A stretch of 24,862 nucleotides of DNA. Source: Saprospiraceae bacterium (lineage in GTDB: Bacteria > Bacteroidota > Bacteroidia > Chitinophagales > Saprospiraceae). The stretch is taken from positions 1 through 24,862 of the forward strand of contig JALVCY010000518.1 in assembly GCA_027009605.1 (NCBI GenBank), read 5' to 3'. The number at the start of each line of letters is the position of its first letter. Position 1 is the stretch's first letter. Both the position numbers and the translations under genes were made by a program. Of the stretch, positions 15,512 to 23,379 are shown one piece after another. A model generated the notes under the pieces. The model was not told the origin of the DNA. It saw only the letters and a list, made by a program, of their open reading frames with translations, and made no database searches.

Positions 15512-16645
15512 ATGAATGCATTTACCATACACGCCACCGATTCAAAATCTTCCGCAAGAGCCGGAACGCTTCAGACTGCTCACGGCACCATCGAAACGCC
15601 CATCTTTATGCCCGTGGGCACCGTGGGCTCTGTAAAGGGCGTCCATATAGAAGAATTGAAGACTGCCATCGAAGCCCAAATTATCTTGGGCAATACCTAC
15701 CATTTGTATTTGCGTCCCGGCATGGATATTTTGAAGAAGGCCGGCGGCTTGCATCGGTTTATGAATTGGAATCGCCCCATTTTGACAGATAGTGGCGGAT
15801 TTCAGGTGTATTCACTGAGTCATCGCCGGAATATCAAGGAAAAAGGCGTCAATTTTAATTCACATATTGACGGGTCAAAGCATTTTTTTTCTCCGGAAGG
15901 GGTGATGGATATTCAGCGGATTATCGGGGCGGATATCATCATGGCTTTTGACGAATGTACCCCTTACCCTTGTGAGTATGGCTATGCCAAAAATTCGATG
16001 GAGATGACCCATCGCTGGCTAAAACGATGTATTGCTCGCTTTTCGGAAACGGAGCCGTTGTATGATTATCATCAGATTCTGGCACCTATTGTTCAGGGTT
16101 CGACGTATAAGGATTTACGGGTGGCTTCCGCCAAATTCATCTCGGATCAAGATGCTCCCATGAATGCAATTGGGGGCTTATCTGTGGGAGAGCCACATGA
16201 AGAAATGTACGAAATGACGGGCTTAGTTTGTGATATATTGCCAAAGGATAAGCCTAGGTATTTGATGGGAGTCGGGAAGCCGGAGAATATCATCGAGTCG
16301 ATTGCCTTGGGGGTGGATATGTTTGACTGTGTGTTGCCGACCAGGAATGCACGCCATGGATTAATCTATACCACTCAAGGTGTAATGAATATCAAGAATG
16401 CCAAATTTAAAGAAGATTTTACCGTTATTGATAGCAAAGTGCCTTCGATACCGTCTAATACACATACTCGTGCCTACTTGCATCACTTGTTTCGCTCGGG
16501 AGAGCTGTTAGGCGGTCAGATTGCTTCTTTACAAAATTTGAGCTTCTTTTTGTGGCTGGTTAAGCAAGCTCGAAAGGAAATCATAGCCGGTAGCTTCTCA
16601 GAATGGAAAGCCCAAATATTGCCCATCATCACGCAAAGAATCTAA
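15512..16645 (+). CDS. tgt: tRNA-guanine(34) transglycosylase, zinc ligands substituted
   Basis: Tgt exchanges guanine-34 of GUN-anticodon tRNAs for preQ1 (7-aminomethyl-7-deazaguanine) in queuosine synthesis. The 377-residue protein has the conserved core: GNTYHLYLRPG (60-70), LTDSGGFQVYSLS with Asp93, AFDECTPYP with Asp147, GGLSVGEPHEEMYE, LMGVGKPENI, and FDCVLPTRNARHG with Asp272 at the nucleophile position. The C-terminal zinc site normally reads CxCxxC plus a histidine 26 residues on. Aligned without gaps, these positions are Val310, Ser312, Ser315 and Gln341 here. The fold around them (RAYLHHL, QNLSFF) is otherwise kept. The downstream LptF/G-like gene starts one base after the stop. 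Confidence 0.95.
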   Translation: MNAFTIHATDSKSSARAGTLQTAHGTIETPIFMPVGTVGSVKGVHIEELKTAIEAQIILGNTYHLYLRPGMDILKKAGGLHRFMNWNRPILTDSGGFQVYSLSHRRNIKEKGVNFNSHIDGSKHFFSPEGVMDIQRIIGADIIMAFDECTPYPCEYGYAKNSMEMTHRWLKRCIARFSETEPLYDYHQILAPIVQGSTYKDLRVASAKFISDQDAPMNAIGGLSVGEPHEEMYEMTGLVCDILPKDKPRYLMGVGKPENIIESIALGVDMFDCVLPTRNARHGLIYTTQGVMNIKNAKFKEDFTVIDSKVPSIPSNTHTRAYLHHLFRSGELLGGQIASLQNLSFFLWLVKQARKEIIAGSFSEWKAQILPIITQRI

Positions 16646-16646
16646 A

Positions 16647-17738
16647 ATGTTTCTAGGAATACTAGACCGGTATATTATCAAGAAGTATTTGACTTCCTTC
16701 TTTTTTACGGTACTGCTGTTTTCTTTGATAGCCGTGGCCATTGACTTTGCGGACAAGGTTGACTCTTATATCTCGGAGCCGGTTACGATTCGAGAGATTA
16801 TTTTTGACTACACAATCAAATTTATTATCCATATTAACAGCCTGCTATGGCCGCTGTTTGCATTGATTTCAGTTGTGTTTTTTACTTCACGAATGGCCTT
16901 TGACTCGGAGATTATTAGTATTTTAAATGCCGGAATAAGTTATCGAAGACTATTAAGACCATATTTAGTGGCCTCGGGGCTGGTAGCGGGAATGTTGTTA
17001 GTGGCCAACCATACTATTGTGCCGAAAGGCAATAAGACCCGAATAAATTTTGAGCAGACCTATGTCTGGAAGGATCAAGACAAAGGAAAGAAAGAGAATA
17101 TCCATCTATTCGTCAGCCCCCACACCAAAGTTTTCATAGAGCGCTTCAATCAAAGAGATTCTGTAGCTAGTGGCTTTCGACTGGAAGAATATGAAGGGAA
17201 TCAGATTACCTATATCTTAAAAGCCAAACAACTCAAATGGAAAGGGATGCCCGGAAAGTGGCAACTATCCGGCTATGTCGGCCGAACCATAGATGGAGAA
17301 AAGGAGTATTTGAATGTTGGCTTGCGCAAAAAAATGGATACCTTGATTAATCTAACGCCAAGAGATTTTGTGCAATACCTGAATGAAAAGGAGCAAATGT
17401 CCACTTCAGAGTTAAAAAGAGCCATTAATAAACAAATCCAAAGGGGCTTGGGGACACCGAAAAAATTTAAAATTGAAGTTTTAAGGCGCACATCTGAGCC
17501 CTTTAGCATCATAATATTAACGCTCATCGGCGTGGCCGTCTCTGCTAGAAAGGTACGCGGGGGCATGGGCTTGCACTTGGCGTTGGGTGTAGGCTTGGGA
17601 GCCATCTTCATTTTCGTATCCAAGTTTAGTACCACTTTTGCCTTTAATAGTAGCTTCCCGGCCATTTATGGCGTTTGGTTGCCCAATATAATTTTTCTTG
17701 TTATAGCGATTCTGCTCTCTCTCAACGCACAAAAGTAG
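16647..17738 (+). CDS. LptF/LptG (YjgP/YjgQ) family LPS export permease
   Basis: LptF and LptG form the membrane part of the LptB2FG transporter, which extracts lipopolysaccharide from the inner membrane and feeds the Lpt bridge. The 363-residue protein opens with ILDRYIIKKYLTSFFFTVLLF, typical of the family, with TM helices near residues 15-35, 60-78 and 104-124. A periplasmic beta-jellyroll region follows at about 130-265, and three C-terminal helices close from about 280. The segment FEVLRRTSEPFSI-like (IEVLRRTSEPFS near 275-286) is the usual cytoplasm-side stretch. Which of LptF or LptG it represents cannot be decided here. It follows tgt after a single base, so it is surely cotranscribed. 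Confidence 0.9.
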   Translation: MFLGILDRYIIKKYLTSFFFTVLLFSLIAVAIDFADKVDSYISEPVTIREIIFDYTIKFIIHINSLLWPLFALISVVFFTSRMAFDSEIISILNAGISYRRLLRPYLVASGLVAGMLLVANHTIVPKGNKTRINFEQTYVWKDQDKGKKENIHLFVSPHTKVFIERFNQRDSVASGFRLEEYEGNQITYILKAKQLKWKGMPGKWQLSGYVGRTIDGEKEYLNVGLRKKMDTLINLTPRDFVQYLNEKEQMSTSELKRAINKQIQRGLGTPKKFKIEVLRRTSEPFSIIILTLIGVAVSARKVRGGMGLHLALGVGLGAIFIFVSKFSTTFAFNSSFPAIYGVWLPNIIFLVIAILLSLNAQK

Positions 17739-17811
17739 AAGTGCCTCAACTTCTGGCAGTATGCAATAATTAACTGTTGAGTTTACTCCTAAAAGTATTG
17801 TGATGTAAAAC

Positions 17812-18279
17812 TGCCAAATTTTATTCTGTTTGGAGGTCTTGTTCAATCGTTCACTGTTCAATAGTTCAACAGGGTAAACGAAAGAAAAAAAATAGAATAT
17901 AAAAATAATAAATATCTTAGACCGGGAGTAAAAAATTGCACAAAAAGACGGTGCTTAACTTGTTGACAATCAATACCTTAGTGAATTCTTAGTGGCAACT
18001 TCGTGTCCTTAGTGGTTAGGCATTACATTTTTCCTTACCACTAAGAGCACTTAGATTACACTTTACACTAAGAAACTCTACAAATTCTTGGCTTCAGACT
18101 GCTAAAATTTGGGTAAGAAAATAGTCCACGCATAGGCTAATATATTATAAAAATTTTCTTTCGTTCACCCTAATAGTTCAACTGAAATCATTGATAATCA
18201 ATCGGTTATGAGAATCAGTTAAACGATTGAACGCTTGAACAATTGAACAGAATGTATGCTTCCAAAATAAAATTTGGCA
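17812..18279. repeat. Nested inverted-repeat structure, about 470 bp
   Basis: Outer arms TGCCAAATTTTATT (17812-17825) and its exact reverse complement (18266-18279) enclose GTTCAA-rich arms. On the left these read GTTCAAT, GTTCACT, GTTCAAT, GTTCAAC (17841-17870); on the right they appear as TTGAAC units (18227-18249). Next come inner arms AGGGTAAACGAAAGAAA (17871-17887) and its complement with one mismatch (18155-18171). Near the centre is CTTAGTGGT (18008-18016) with ACCACTAAG (18037-18045). Arms at three levels in the same order suggest one palindromic element or a folded RNA, not scattered coincidences. No coding capacity. Confidence 0.65.
17902..18018. repeat. 117-bp direct repeat, copy 1
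   Basis: It matches 24746-24862 base for base with four substitutions and no gaps, at a constant offset of 6844. It includes the segment CTTAGACCGGGAGTAAAAAA and a run of CTTAGTG units (CTTAGTGAATTCTTAGTGGC then CTTAGTGGTTA). The second copy is cut by the window end, so the true repeat is likely longer. Confidence 0.9.
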
Positions 18280-18593
18280 ACTTTCCCGGCTATCTCAAAA
18301 AAAACGACTTTTCGGAGCAAGCTCAATATTCCACTAGGCAACATATTTTTTTTCTAAACAAGGCACAAAAGTGGGGGCAATGCCTAAAGTAATAACCAAT
18401 TCTGTAATGCAGTGTAGTGCCAAAAGATAAAGCATAATGGGGTAGATTATTGTTGTACTATGCCTTAGGCACGTTTTTTGAATATTTCATGATAATCTTT
18501 TGAAATCTTAAGGTTTGGACGTTTTCTAGTTCCTTTCCTTAAGATGGATATGTGATAGAACCTCCCATTTGGGGGACAAAACTAAATGAGAAA

Positions 18594-20357
18594 ATGAAAT
18601 ATTATTTACTAATGATACTGGTGCTTGCTGCCATTATTTCCGGATATGCCCAGCCGGAAACTAAGCTGTTTGCGAGTAACGGAAACGCAAACGACAGGAT
18701 GTCTCCAAGTGTAGCGATATGGGATAAATACGCCATTGCCGGCGCTCCGGAAGACGATTGTAATGGGATAAAAAGTGGCTCTGTGTATTTTTATGAGTTA
18801 GTAAATGGCAATTGGATAGAAAAGCAAAATATCATTCCGACAGACGGGGCTGCGAATAATGAGTTTGGGCATAGTGTGGCAATTAGTGGAGAATGGGCAG
18901 CTGTCGGAGCATGGGCACAAGATAATGGATCCGGATATAATGATGATGGGAAAGTCTATATCTATCGTCGAGATGGAAATGGGGTTTGGTCTTTGTTTAC
19001 AACCTTTGTAAATGATAGTCATGATAGGTTTGGAGCCAGTGTTTCTTTAGACAATGGTTATTTAGCCGTTGGGGCAACCATGGCCTTGGTTAACGGTACA
19101 GGGACTAGAACCGGAGGGGTTTTTATTTATCGCTTTAATGGTAGCATCTGGGCAGACAAAACCGAATTATACCCTAGTGATACACCCGCTGATGGTGAGT
19201 TTGGATACAGTGTATCCATAAGTGGCTCACGCTTAGTCACCGGTGCGAATAAGTCTTCTCCGGATGGCGTAAATCTTGCGGGAGCTGCGTATGTCTATTC
19301 TAGGGTGGGCACGGTCTGGTCAGAAGATACTAAGTTAGTGGCAAATGACAAAGCAGCTAGTGATGAATATGGGACAAGTGTGAGTATTCAAGGGACGAAG
19401 GTAGTGGTTGGGTCTCCCAAGGATGATGATAAAGGTAGTAAAAGTGGATCGGTTTATTTCTATAGTTACAGTGAGAGTGTTTGGACTTTGTCTAATAAGA
19501 TGACTGCATTTGATGGCACATCCTATGCCTATTATGGCTTAGCTGTGAATTTTATTGATGAAAACAATGCTGTCATTGGGGCACAAAGAGCAAAAATAAA
19601 TGGTGTGAAAACCGGTGCTGCTTACTTATATGAATATGATTCTTCCAGTGGAATCTGGAAGGCCAATAGTATAGATAGTCAGATTGTCGCCGGTGTTGGG
19701 GCTCAATATGATTACTTTGGCGGAGCTGTGGATGGCTATGGCCAGCAGGTTTTTATTGGTGCCAGTAAAGTCGATAATGGAGGAAGTGCAGACTGGGGGG
19801 CGGTATATTTCTATGATATCTCTTCTGTTTTACCTGTGGAGTTGGTAGATTTTAAAGCCGAAGTCGTGGGAACGGATGTTCGCCTAGAATGGACAACAGA
19901 GTCCGAAGTCAATAATGAAGGGTTTGAGATTCAGCGCAGCTTAGACGGTCAATACTGGGAGAAGATTGGCTGGATGCCGGGAGTCGGTTACTCCGAGCAA
20001 ACGGAGCACTATTCTTTTATTGATGAAAATCCGGCAGAAAAGACAAATTATTACCGCTTAAACCAGATTGATTACGATGGAAAGAGTGAGTGGTCGGATA
20101 TTGTGTCTGCTTATGTAAAACATAATTTTACTTTTTCTGTCTATCCTAATCCAACGTCAGACTATCTTCATTTGCGCTATGAAGCAACCAAAGATAAAAT
20201 TCAATCTATTATGATATACGATGAATTAGGAAGATGTGTGGCTGTACCGAATGCATCAGCAAAAAACTTGGATATTAGGCATTTACCGAAAGGATATTAC
20301 CTAATATCGATACAAAAAAATGACCAATTTTTCAACAAAAGTGTGCTCAAAAGATAG
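18594..20357 (+). CDS. Secreted FG-GAP beta-propeller protein with T9SS sorting domain
   Basis: The ATG at 18594 is chosen because it starts a clean signal peptide (MKYYLLMILVLAAIISGYAQ); an in-frame GTG at 18552 would add 14 polar residues. Seven FG-GAP-like repeats follow (for example NEFGHSVAISGEWAAVGA, DGEFGYSVSISG, DEYGTSVSIQG), enough for a seven-bladed propeller over about residues 25-410. A fibronectin-III-like segment begins at LPVELVDFKA and contains VRLEWTTESEVNNEGFEIQR. The last 75 residues, from FSVYPNPTSDYLHL, are a type A T9SS C-terminal domain. The protein is probably exported through the Por machinery and attached to the cell surface; ligand unknown. A strong terminator follows. 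Confidence 0.9.
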   Translation: MKYYLLMILVLAAIISGYAQPETKLFASNGNANDRMSPSVAIWDKYAIAGAPEDDCNGIKSGSVYFYELVNGNWIEKQNIIPTDGAANNEFGHSVAISGEWAAVGAWAQDNGSGYNDDGKVYIYRRDGNGVWSLFTTFVNDSHDRFGASVSLDNGYLAVGATMALVNGTGTRTGGVFIYRFNGSIWADKTELYPSDTPADGEFGYSVSISGSRLVTGANKSSPDGVNLAGAAYVYSRVGTVWSEDTKLVANDKAASDEYGTSVSIQGTKVVVGSPKDDDKGSKSGSVYFYSYSESVWTLSNKMTAFDGTSYAYYGLAVNFIDENNAVIGAQRAKINGVKTGAAYLYEYDSSSGIWKANSIDSQIVAGVGAQYDYFGGAVDGYGQQVFIGASKVDNGGSADWGAVYFYDISSVLPVELVDFKAEVVGTDVRLEWTTESEVNNEGFEIQRSLDGQYWEKIGWMPGVGYSEQTEHYSFIDENPAEKTNYYRLNQIDYDGKSEWSDIVSAYVKHNFTFSVYPNPTSDYLHLRYEATKDKIQSIMIYDELGRCVAVPNASAKNLDIRHLPKGYYLISIQKNDQFFNKSVLKR

Positions 20358-20387
20358 CTATCAGTTCAAAAATCTAAAAGAAAAAAT

Positions 20388-20419
20388 AAAAAAGTACTTC
20401 TAACGAAGTACTTTTTTTT
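20388..20419 (+). terminator. Strong intrinsic terminator after the FG-GAP gene
   Basis: Arms AAAAAAGTACTTC (20388-20400) and GAAGTACTTTTTT (20405-20417) pair perfectly around a TAAC loop and run into eight T. The A-run on the left makes it usable in both directions. Confidence 0.85.
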
Positions 20420-20545
20420 ATTTTTATGCAAAATTAAGAAACAATTAACAAACAATATAAAGTGTTGATTATTAGCCTATTATACTGTTCAGATTGATTT
20501 TTTTTCGTTTTTTTTGAAAAAAAAAGGCATATTTCGTAAACCTTT

Positions 20546-20577
20546 TTTGGAAAATCAAAAAACCTTACTTATATTTG
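20546..20577 (+). promoter_or_regulatory. Bacteroidota-type promoter of the ECF sigma gene
   Basis: TTTG (20546-20549), a 20-nt spacer and TATATTTG (20570-20577) match both boxes of the Bacteroidota housekeeping promoter with ideal spacing. The start codon at 20598 would give a leader of about 15 nt. The sigma gene therefore appears to be read by the primary sigma factor rather than by itself. Confidence 0.7.
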
Positions 20578-20597
20578 GTCTAAATAACGACTAAGAT

Positions 20598-21116
20598 ATG
20601 TCAACTTTTGAATTTAATGCGAAATTTTTCAAGCTGGAAAGCTTACTATATTCTTTTGCTTACAACTTAACCAAAAATGCAGATGATGCTAAAGATTTGT
20701 ATCAAGAAACTGCATTTAGAGCCCTAAGCAACAGAGATAAATTTAGGCCGGGAACTAATTTTAAGGCTTGGGTGATTACCATCATGCGGAATATTTTCAT
20801 CAATAATTATCGTAGAAAGCGGAAGGCCGGCGTCTTCATGGATTCTACCGACAATCAATACTTCATTAACAGCGGCAGCTCCGCAGTCTCTAATGATGGT
20901 GAAAATAGTATCTTGATGCAAGAATTGGATGTCATGTTGGATGATTTGGACGATAGCATTCGCTTGCCTTTTCTCATGCACTACTATGGCTACAAATACC
21001 AAGAAATTGCCGATCAATTAGAATTGCCTTTGGGTACCGTCAAAAGCAGAATCTTTTTTGCCCGCAAGGAGCTAAAAGAGAAGATTGAAAATGCTTATGG
21101 TGAGCGGCCTTTATAG
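20598..21116 (+). CDS. ECF-type RNA polymerase sigma factor
   Basis: This 172-residue group 4 sigma factor contains only regions 2 and 4. Region 2 spans about residues 10-65, with LYSFAYNLTKNADDAKDLYQ, the -10-recognising helix with FRPGTNFKAWVITIMRN, and NNYRRK. Region 4 spans about residues 118-168, with LPFLMHYYGYKYQEIADQLE and the helix-turn-helix LPLGTVKSRIFFARKEL. Between them lies an Asn/Ser-rich linker (about 75-105). No anti-sigma factor or FecR-like gene follows; the next 350 bp are non-coding and then comes pckA. Control by an unlinked anti-sigma factor or simply by transcription is possible. Confidence 0.95.
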   Translation: MSTFEFNAKFFKLESLLYSFAYNLTKNADDAKDLYQETAFRALSNRDKFRPGTNFKAWVITIMRNIFINNYRRKRKAGVFMDSTDNQYFINSGSSAVSNDGENSILMQELDVMLDDLDDSIRLPFLMHYYGYKYQEIADQLELPLGTVKSRIFFARKELKEKIENAYGERPL

Positions 21117-21166
21117 TGGATAGCCCAAGACAAAATCTAGGTCTTTTTACTTCATCTTCTTGATTT

Positions 21167-21187
21167 AGGGCGAATGCAATTCGCCCT
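21167..21187. repeat. REP-like hairpin AGGGCGAA-N5-TTCGCCCT
   Basis: This is a perfect 8-bp stem with loop TGCAA. A similar half-site GAATTGCATTCGCCCTT occurs at 7693-7709, and a weaker tandem copy lies at about 21205-21223. There is no T-tract, so it is more like a dispersed intergenic hairpin than a terminator, although it follows the sigma gene. Confidence 0.5.
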
Positions 21188-21408
21188 TGCGTCGAATTTA
21201 TGATTGGGTGAATACAACTCCCCCTTGCAGGTTTTCACCAAGAGTATTCTTTCTTCCGGCATTTTGGAGCAGGCTTCAAAACAAGTGCCCCCATCTACAA
21301 AAAGTCGTAAAACTTCCCCAAACTCAAGTAGAAGCACACATTACGCTTTCATTTTAAGTGTTTTAACGCAAGTTTGTGTAGAATCGGGTTTTTTATTGGC
21401 GATGTACT

Positions 21409-21416
21409 TACCTTTG
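21409..21416 (+). promoter_or_regulatory. Candidate -7 promoter element for pckA
   Basis: TACCTTTG fits TAnnTTTG exactly, 51 bp before the pckA ATG. No good -33 box at the normal spacing is visible, so strength or activator dependence cannot be judged. Confidence 0.5.
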
Positions 21417-21467
21417 CAGGCATATTTTTTGCATACCAATTGCATGACTTAAGTAAAAAAAATTAAC

Positions 21468-23075
21468 ATGAAAAATGTTGGAGTAAAGAATCCTTCTGCA
21501 AACTTGGACTTCCTTGGCGTTAAGGCGAGAAATGTCTATTGGAATTTGCTAAAGGAGGAGTTAATTGAAGCAACCATTGCCAATGGGCAAGGAGTTATTG
21601 CTGATTCCGGAGCCCTAGCGGTTGATACCGGTAAATTTACGGGGCGAGACCCCAAGAATCGTTTTATCGTCAAAGATGCTTACACAAGCGACGTCGCTTG
21701 GGGAGATGTTAACTTCCCGTTTGATGCCGACAAATTTGACAAACTGTATGACAAAGTCGTCGCTTATTTTGACGACAAGGATGTTTGGGTTCAAGATGGT
21801 GTCGCTTGCGCAAATCCCAAATATCAACTAAAGCTAAGAGCGATTACCGAGTATCCTTGGATGGCCGGCTTCGTGAATAATATGTTTTTACGCCCAACAA
21901 AAGAAGAGTTGAATACTTTTGTTCCTGAGTGGACAATCTTGAATGCGCCGGGATTTATAGCAGACCCTGCTGTTGACGGCACCAAAGCACCAAACTTTGC
22001 CATCTTAAACTTTACCCGCAAGGTAATTTTGATTGGTGGCACCGGTTATACAGGAGAAATCAAGAAAGGTATTTTCTCTGCATTGAATTATATCCTACCG
22101 AAGGAGCACGATGTGTTGACCATGCACTGTTCTGCAAATATTGGAAAAGCCGGTGACACGGCTGTTTTCTTTGGTTTGTCCGGTACCGGAAAAACTACGC
22201 TTTCTGCAGACCCTAATCGGGAATTAATCGGAGACGATGAGCATGGATGGGCAGATGACGGTGTCTTCAATTTTGAAGGCGGCTGTTATGCAAAATGTAT
22301 CGACTTATCGGCTGAAAAAGAACCGGATATTTGGGGCGCCATTAAGCACGGAGCGATTTTAGAGAATATTGGCTTTTTCAAAGGAACTCGTACCGTTGAT
22401 TTTGCAGATACCAGCATCACTCAAAATACAAGAGTTTCTTATCCTATATACCACATTCAGAATGCAGCCAAGCCTTCTATGGGGGGAATACCAAAGAACA
22501 TCTTCTTCTTGACAGCAGATGCTTTTGGGGTTTTACCACCGATTTCTAAGTTAAATCCCGGCCAGGCCATGTATCACTTTATTTCCGGTTATACTGCGAA
22601 GGTCGCCGGTACGGAAGTAGGAATTGTGGATCCGGAAGCAACTTTCTCTTCTTGCTTTGGAGAGCCTTTCTTGCCCCATCACCCAACAGTCTATGCTGAA
22701 ATGCTAGGGGATAAAATCCGTAAATTTGGCGTAAATGTATGGTTGGTGAATACCGGCTGGGTTGGTGGCGGATTTGGTGTTGGACACCGGATTAGCTTAA
22801 AATATACTCGGGCAATGGTTACGGCAGCGATGGAAGGTCAATTGAATGATGTCTCTTACGAGAAACACCAAGTATTTGGTCTAACCATGCCGACATCCTG
22901 TCCTAATGTACCTGCTGAAATCCTAAACCCAAGAAAGTCTTGGGAAGACAAGGCTGCTTACGATAAGAAAGCCAATTACTTAGCTTCTATCTTTGTGAAA
23001 AATTTCAGCAAGTTTGCAGATAAGGCCAATGAAGAGATTATGAGTGCGGCTCCGCATGTTGTTGAGTTTCACTAA
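21468..23075 (+). CDS. pckA: Phosphoenolpyruvate carboxykinase (ATP)
   Basis: PckA converts oxaloacetate and ATP to phosphoenolpyruvate, CO2 and ADP, the entry to gluconeogenesis, and can run in reverse for CO2 fixation in anaerobes. The 535-residue length is standard for the ATP-dependent class. Landmarks are DTGKFTGRDPKNRFIV near residues 51-66, the kinase-1a P-loop GLSGTGKT at 236-243 inside the PEPCK signature, the metal-binding DDEHGW that follows, and the adenine-binding region near NTRVSYPI. Near the C-terminus, NTGWVGGGFGVGHRI is conserved. The ATG follows an A-rich stretch. It is flanked by its own promoter-like box and a strong terminator, so it is probably monocistronic. Confidence 0.97.
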   Translation: MKNVGVKNPSANLDFLGVKARNVYWNLLKEELIEATIANGQGVIADSGALAVDTGKFTGRDPKNRFIVKDAYTSDVAWGDVNFPFDADKFDKLYDKVVAYFDDKDVWVQDGVACANPKYQLKLRAITEYPWMAGFVNNMFLRPTKEELNTFVPEWTILNAPGFIADPAVDGTKAPNFAILNFTRKVILIGGTGYTGEIKKGIFSALNYILPKEHDVLTMHCSANIGKAGDTAVFFGLSGTGKTTLSADPNRELIGDDEHGWADDGVFNFEGGCYAKCIDLSAEKEPDIWGAIKHGAILENIGFFKGTRTVDFADTSITQNTRVSYPIYHIQNAAKPSMGGIPKNIFFLTADAFGVLPPISKLNPGQAMYHFISGYTAKVAGTEVGIVDPEATFSSCFGEPFLPHHPTVYAEMLGDKIRKFGVNVWLVNTGWVGGGFGVGHRISLKYTRAMVTAAMEGQLNDVSYEKHQVFGLTMPTSCPNVPAEILNPRKSWEDKAAYDKKANYLASIFVKNFSKFADKANEEIMSAAPHVVEFH

Positions 23076-23120
23076 AACTAGATAAATAGATTGCAAGATG
23101 TTTGTCTTGCGGATAGATTA

Positions 23121-23153
23121 AAGAAGCCTGCTCGTTGAGTAGGCTTCTTTTTT
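23121..23153 (+). terminator. Strong intrinsic terminator after pckA
   Basis: AAGAAGCCTGCTC (23121-23133) and GAGTAGGCTTCTT (23137-23149) form a 13-bp stem with one G-U pair around GTT, followed by a T-run to 23153. Confidence 0.9.
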
Positions 23154-23275
23154 ATAACTGTACTTGCCAATTTTTTGTCAGAAGATGCCATTTATCTAAA
23201 ATCCGCCACACCGATATACAAAAATATTTTTATATTTTAATATTGTTTTGTAGATTTACGCAAGTTATCTAAAAC

Positions 23276-23365
23276 AATTCTGCATAGATGCTTTGAGACC
23301 AAAAAGAGCCCTTTTTTTCGATAAATGAAGCTTGGTTTTTTCGGAAAAGCTAGGGGAATTGTTAC
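23276..23365. repeat. Possible degenerate palindromic element upstream of the last gene
   Basis: ACAATTCTGCATAGATGCTT at the left and a right end GAATTGTTAC share complementary tips (AATTC/GAATT), and the left part resembles the repeat at 13434-13470. The interior pairs poorly. It overlaps the region where the promoter of the following gene should be. Weak support. Confidence 0.25.
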
Positions 23366-23379
23366 ATAAAACAAATAAG

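Larger units (their letters stand above)
17739..18593. other. 855-bp non-coding region dominated by repeats
   Basis: No ORF with gene-like properties is visible. It contains the nested inverted-repeat structure at 17812-18279, a copy of the 117-bp direct repeat (17902-18018) and AT-rich sequence after that. The last part (18290-18593) holds a minor inverted pair around TGCCTAA (near 18383 and 18463), but no clear promoter match to TAnnTTTG for the following secreted-protein gene. Confidence 0.7.
21117..21467. other. 351-bp intergenic region with REP-like hairpins and pckA promoter
   Basis: It holds an 8-bp-stem hairpin AGGGCGAA/TTCGCCCT (21167-21187), a degraded second version GGGTGAA...CTCCCCC about 40 bp later, and the TACCTTTG box near pckA. 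Two short ORFs overlap it on opposite strands, but both read through these hairpins and look like chance frames. Confidence 0.6.

Noticed and set aside
18552..18593. Upstream GTG start for the FG-GAP protein
   Set aside because: It would place 14 polar residues before an ideal signal peptide beginning at 18594.
21152..21452. Two short opposite-strand frames between the sigma gene and pckA
   Set aside because: Both translate REP-like hairpins and the pckA promoter region. Peptides such as those ending RANCIRP are typical of translated intergenic repeats.
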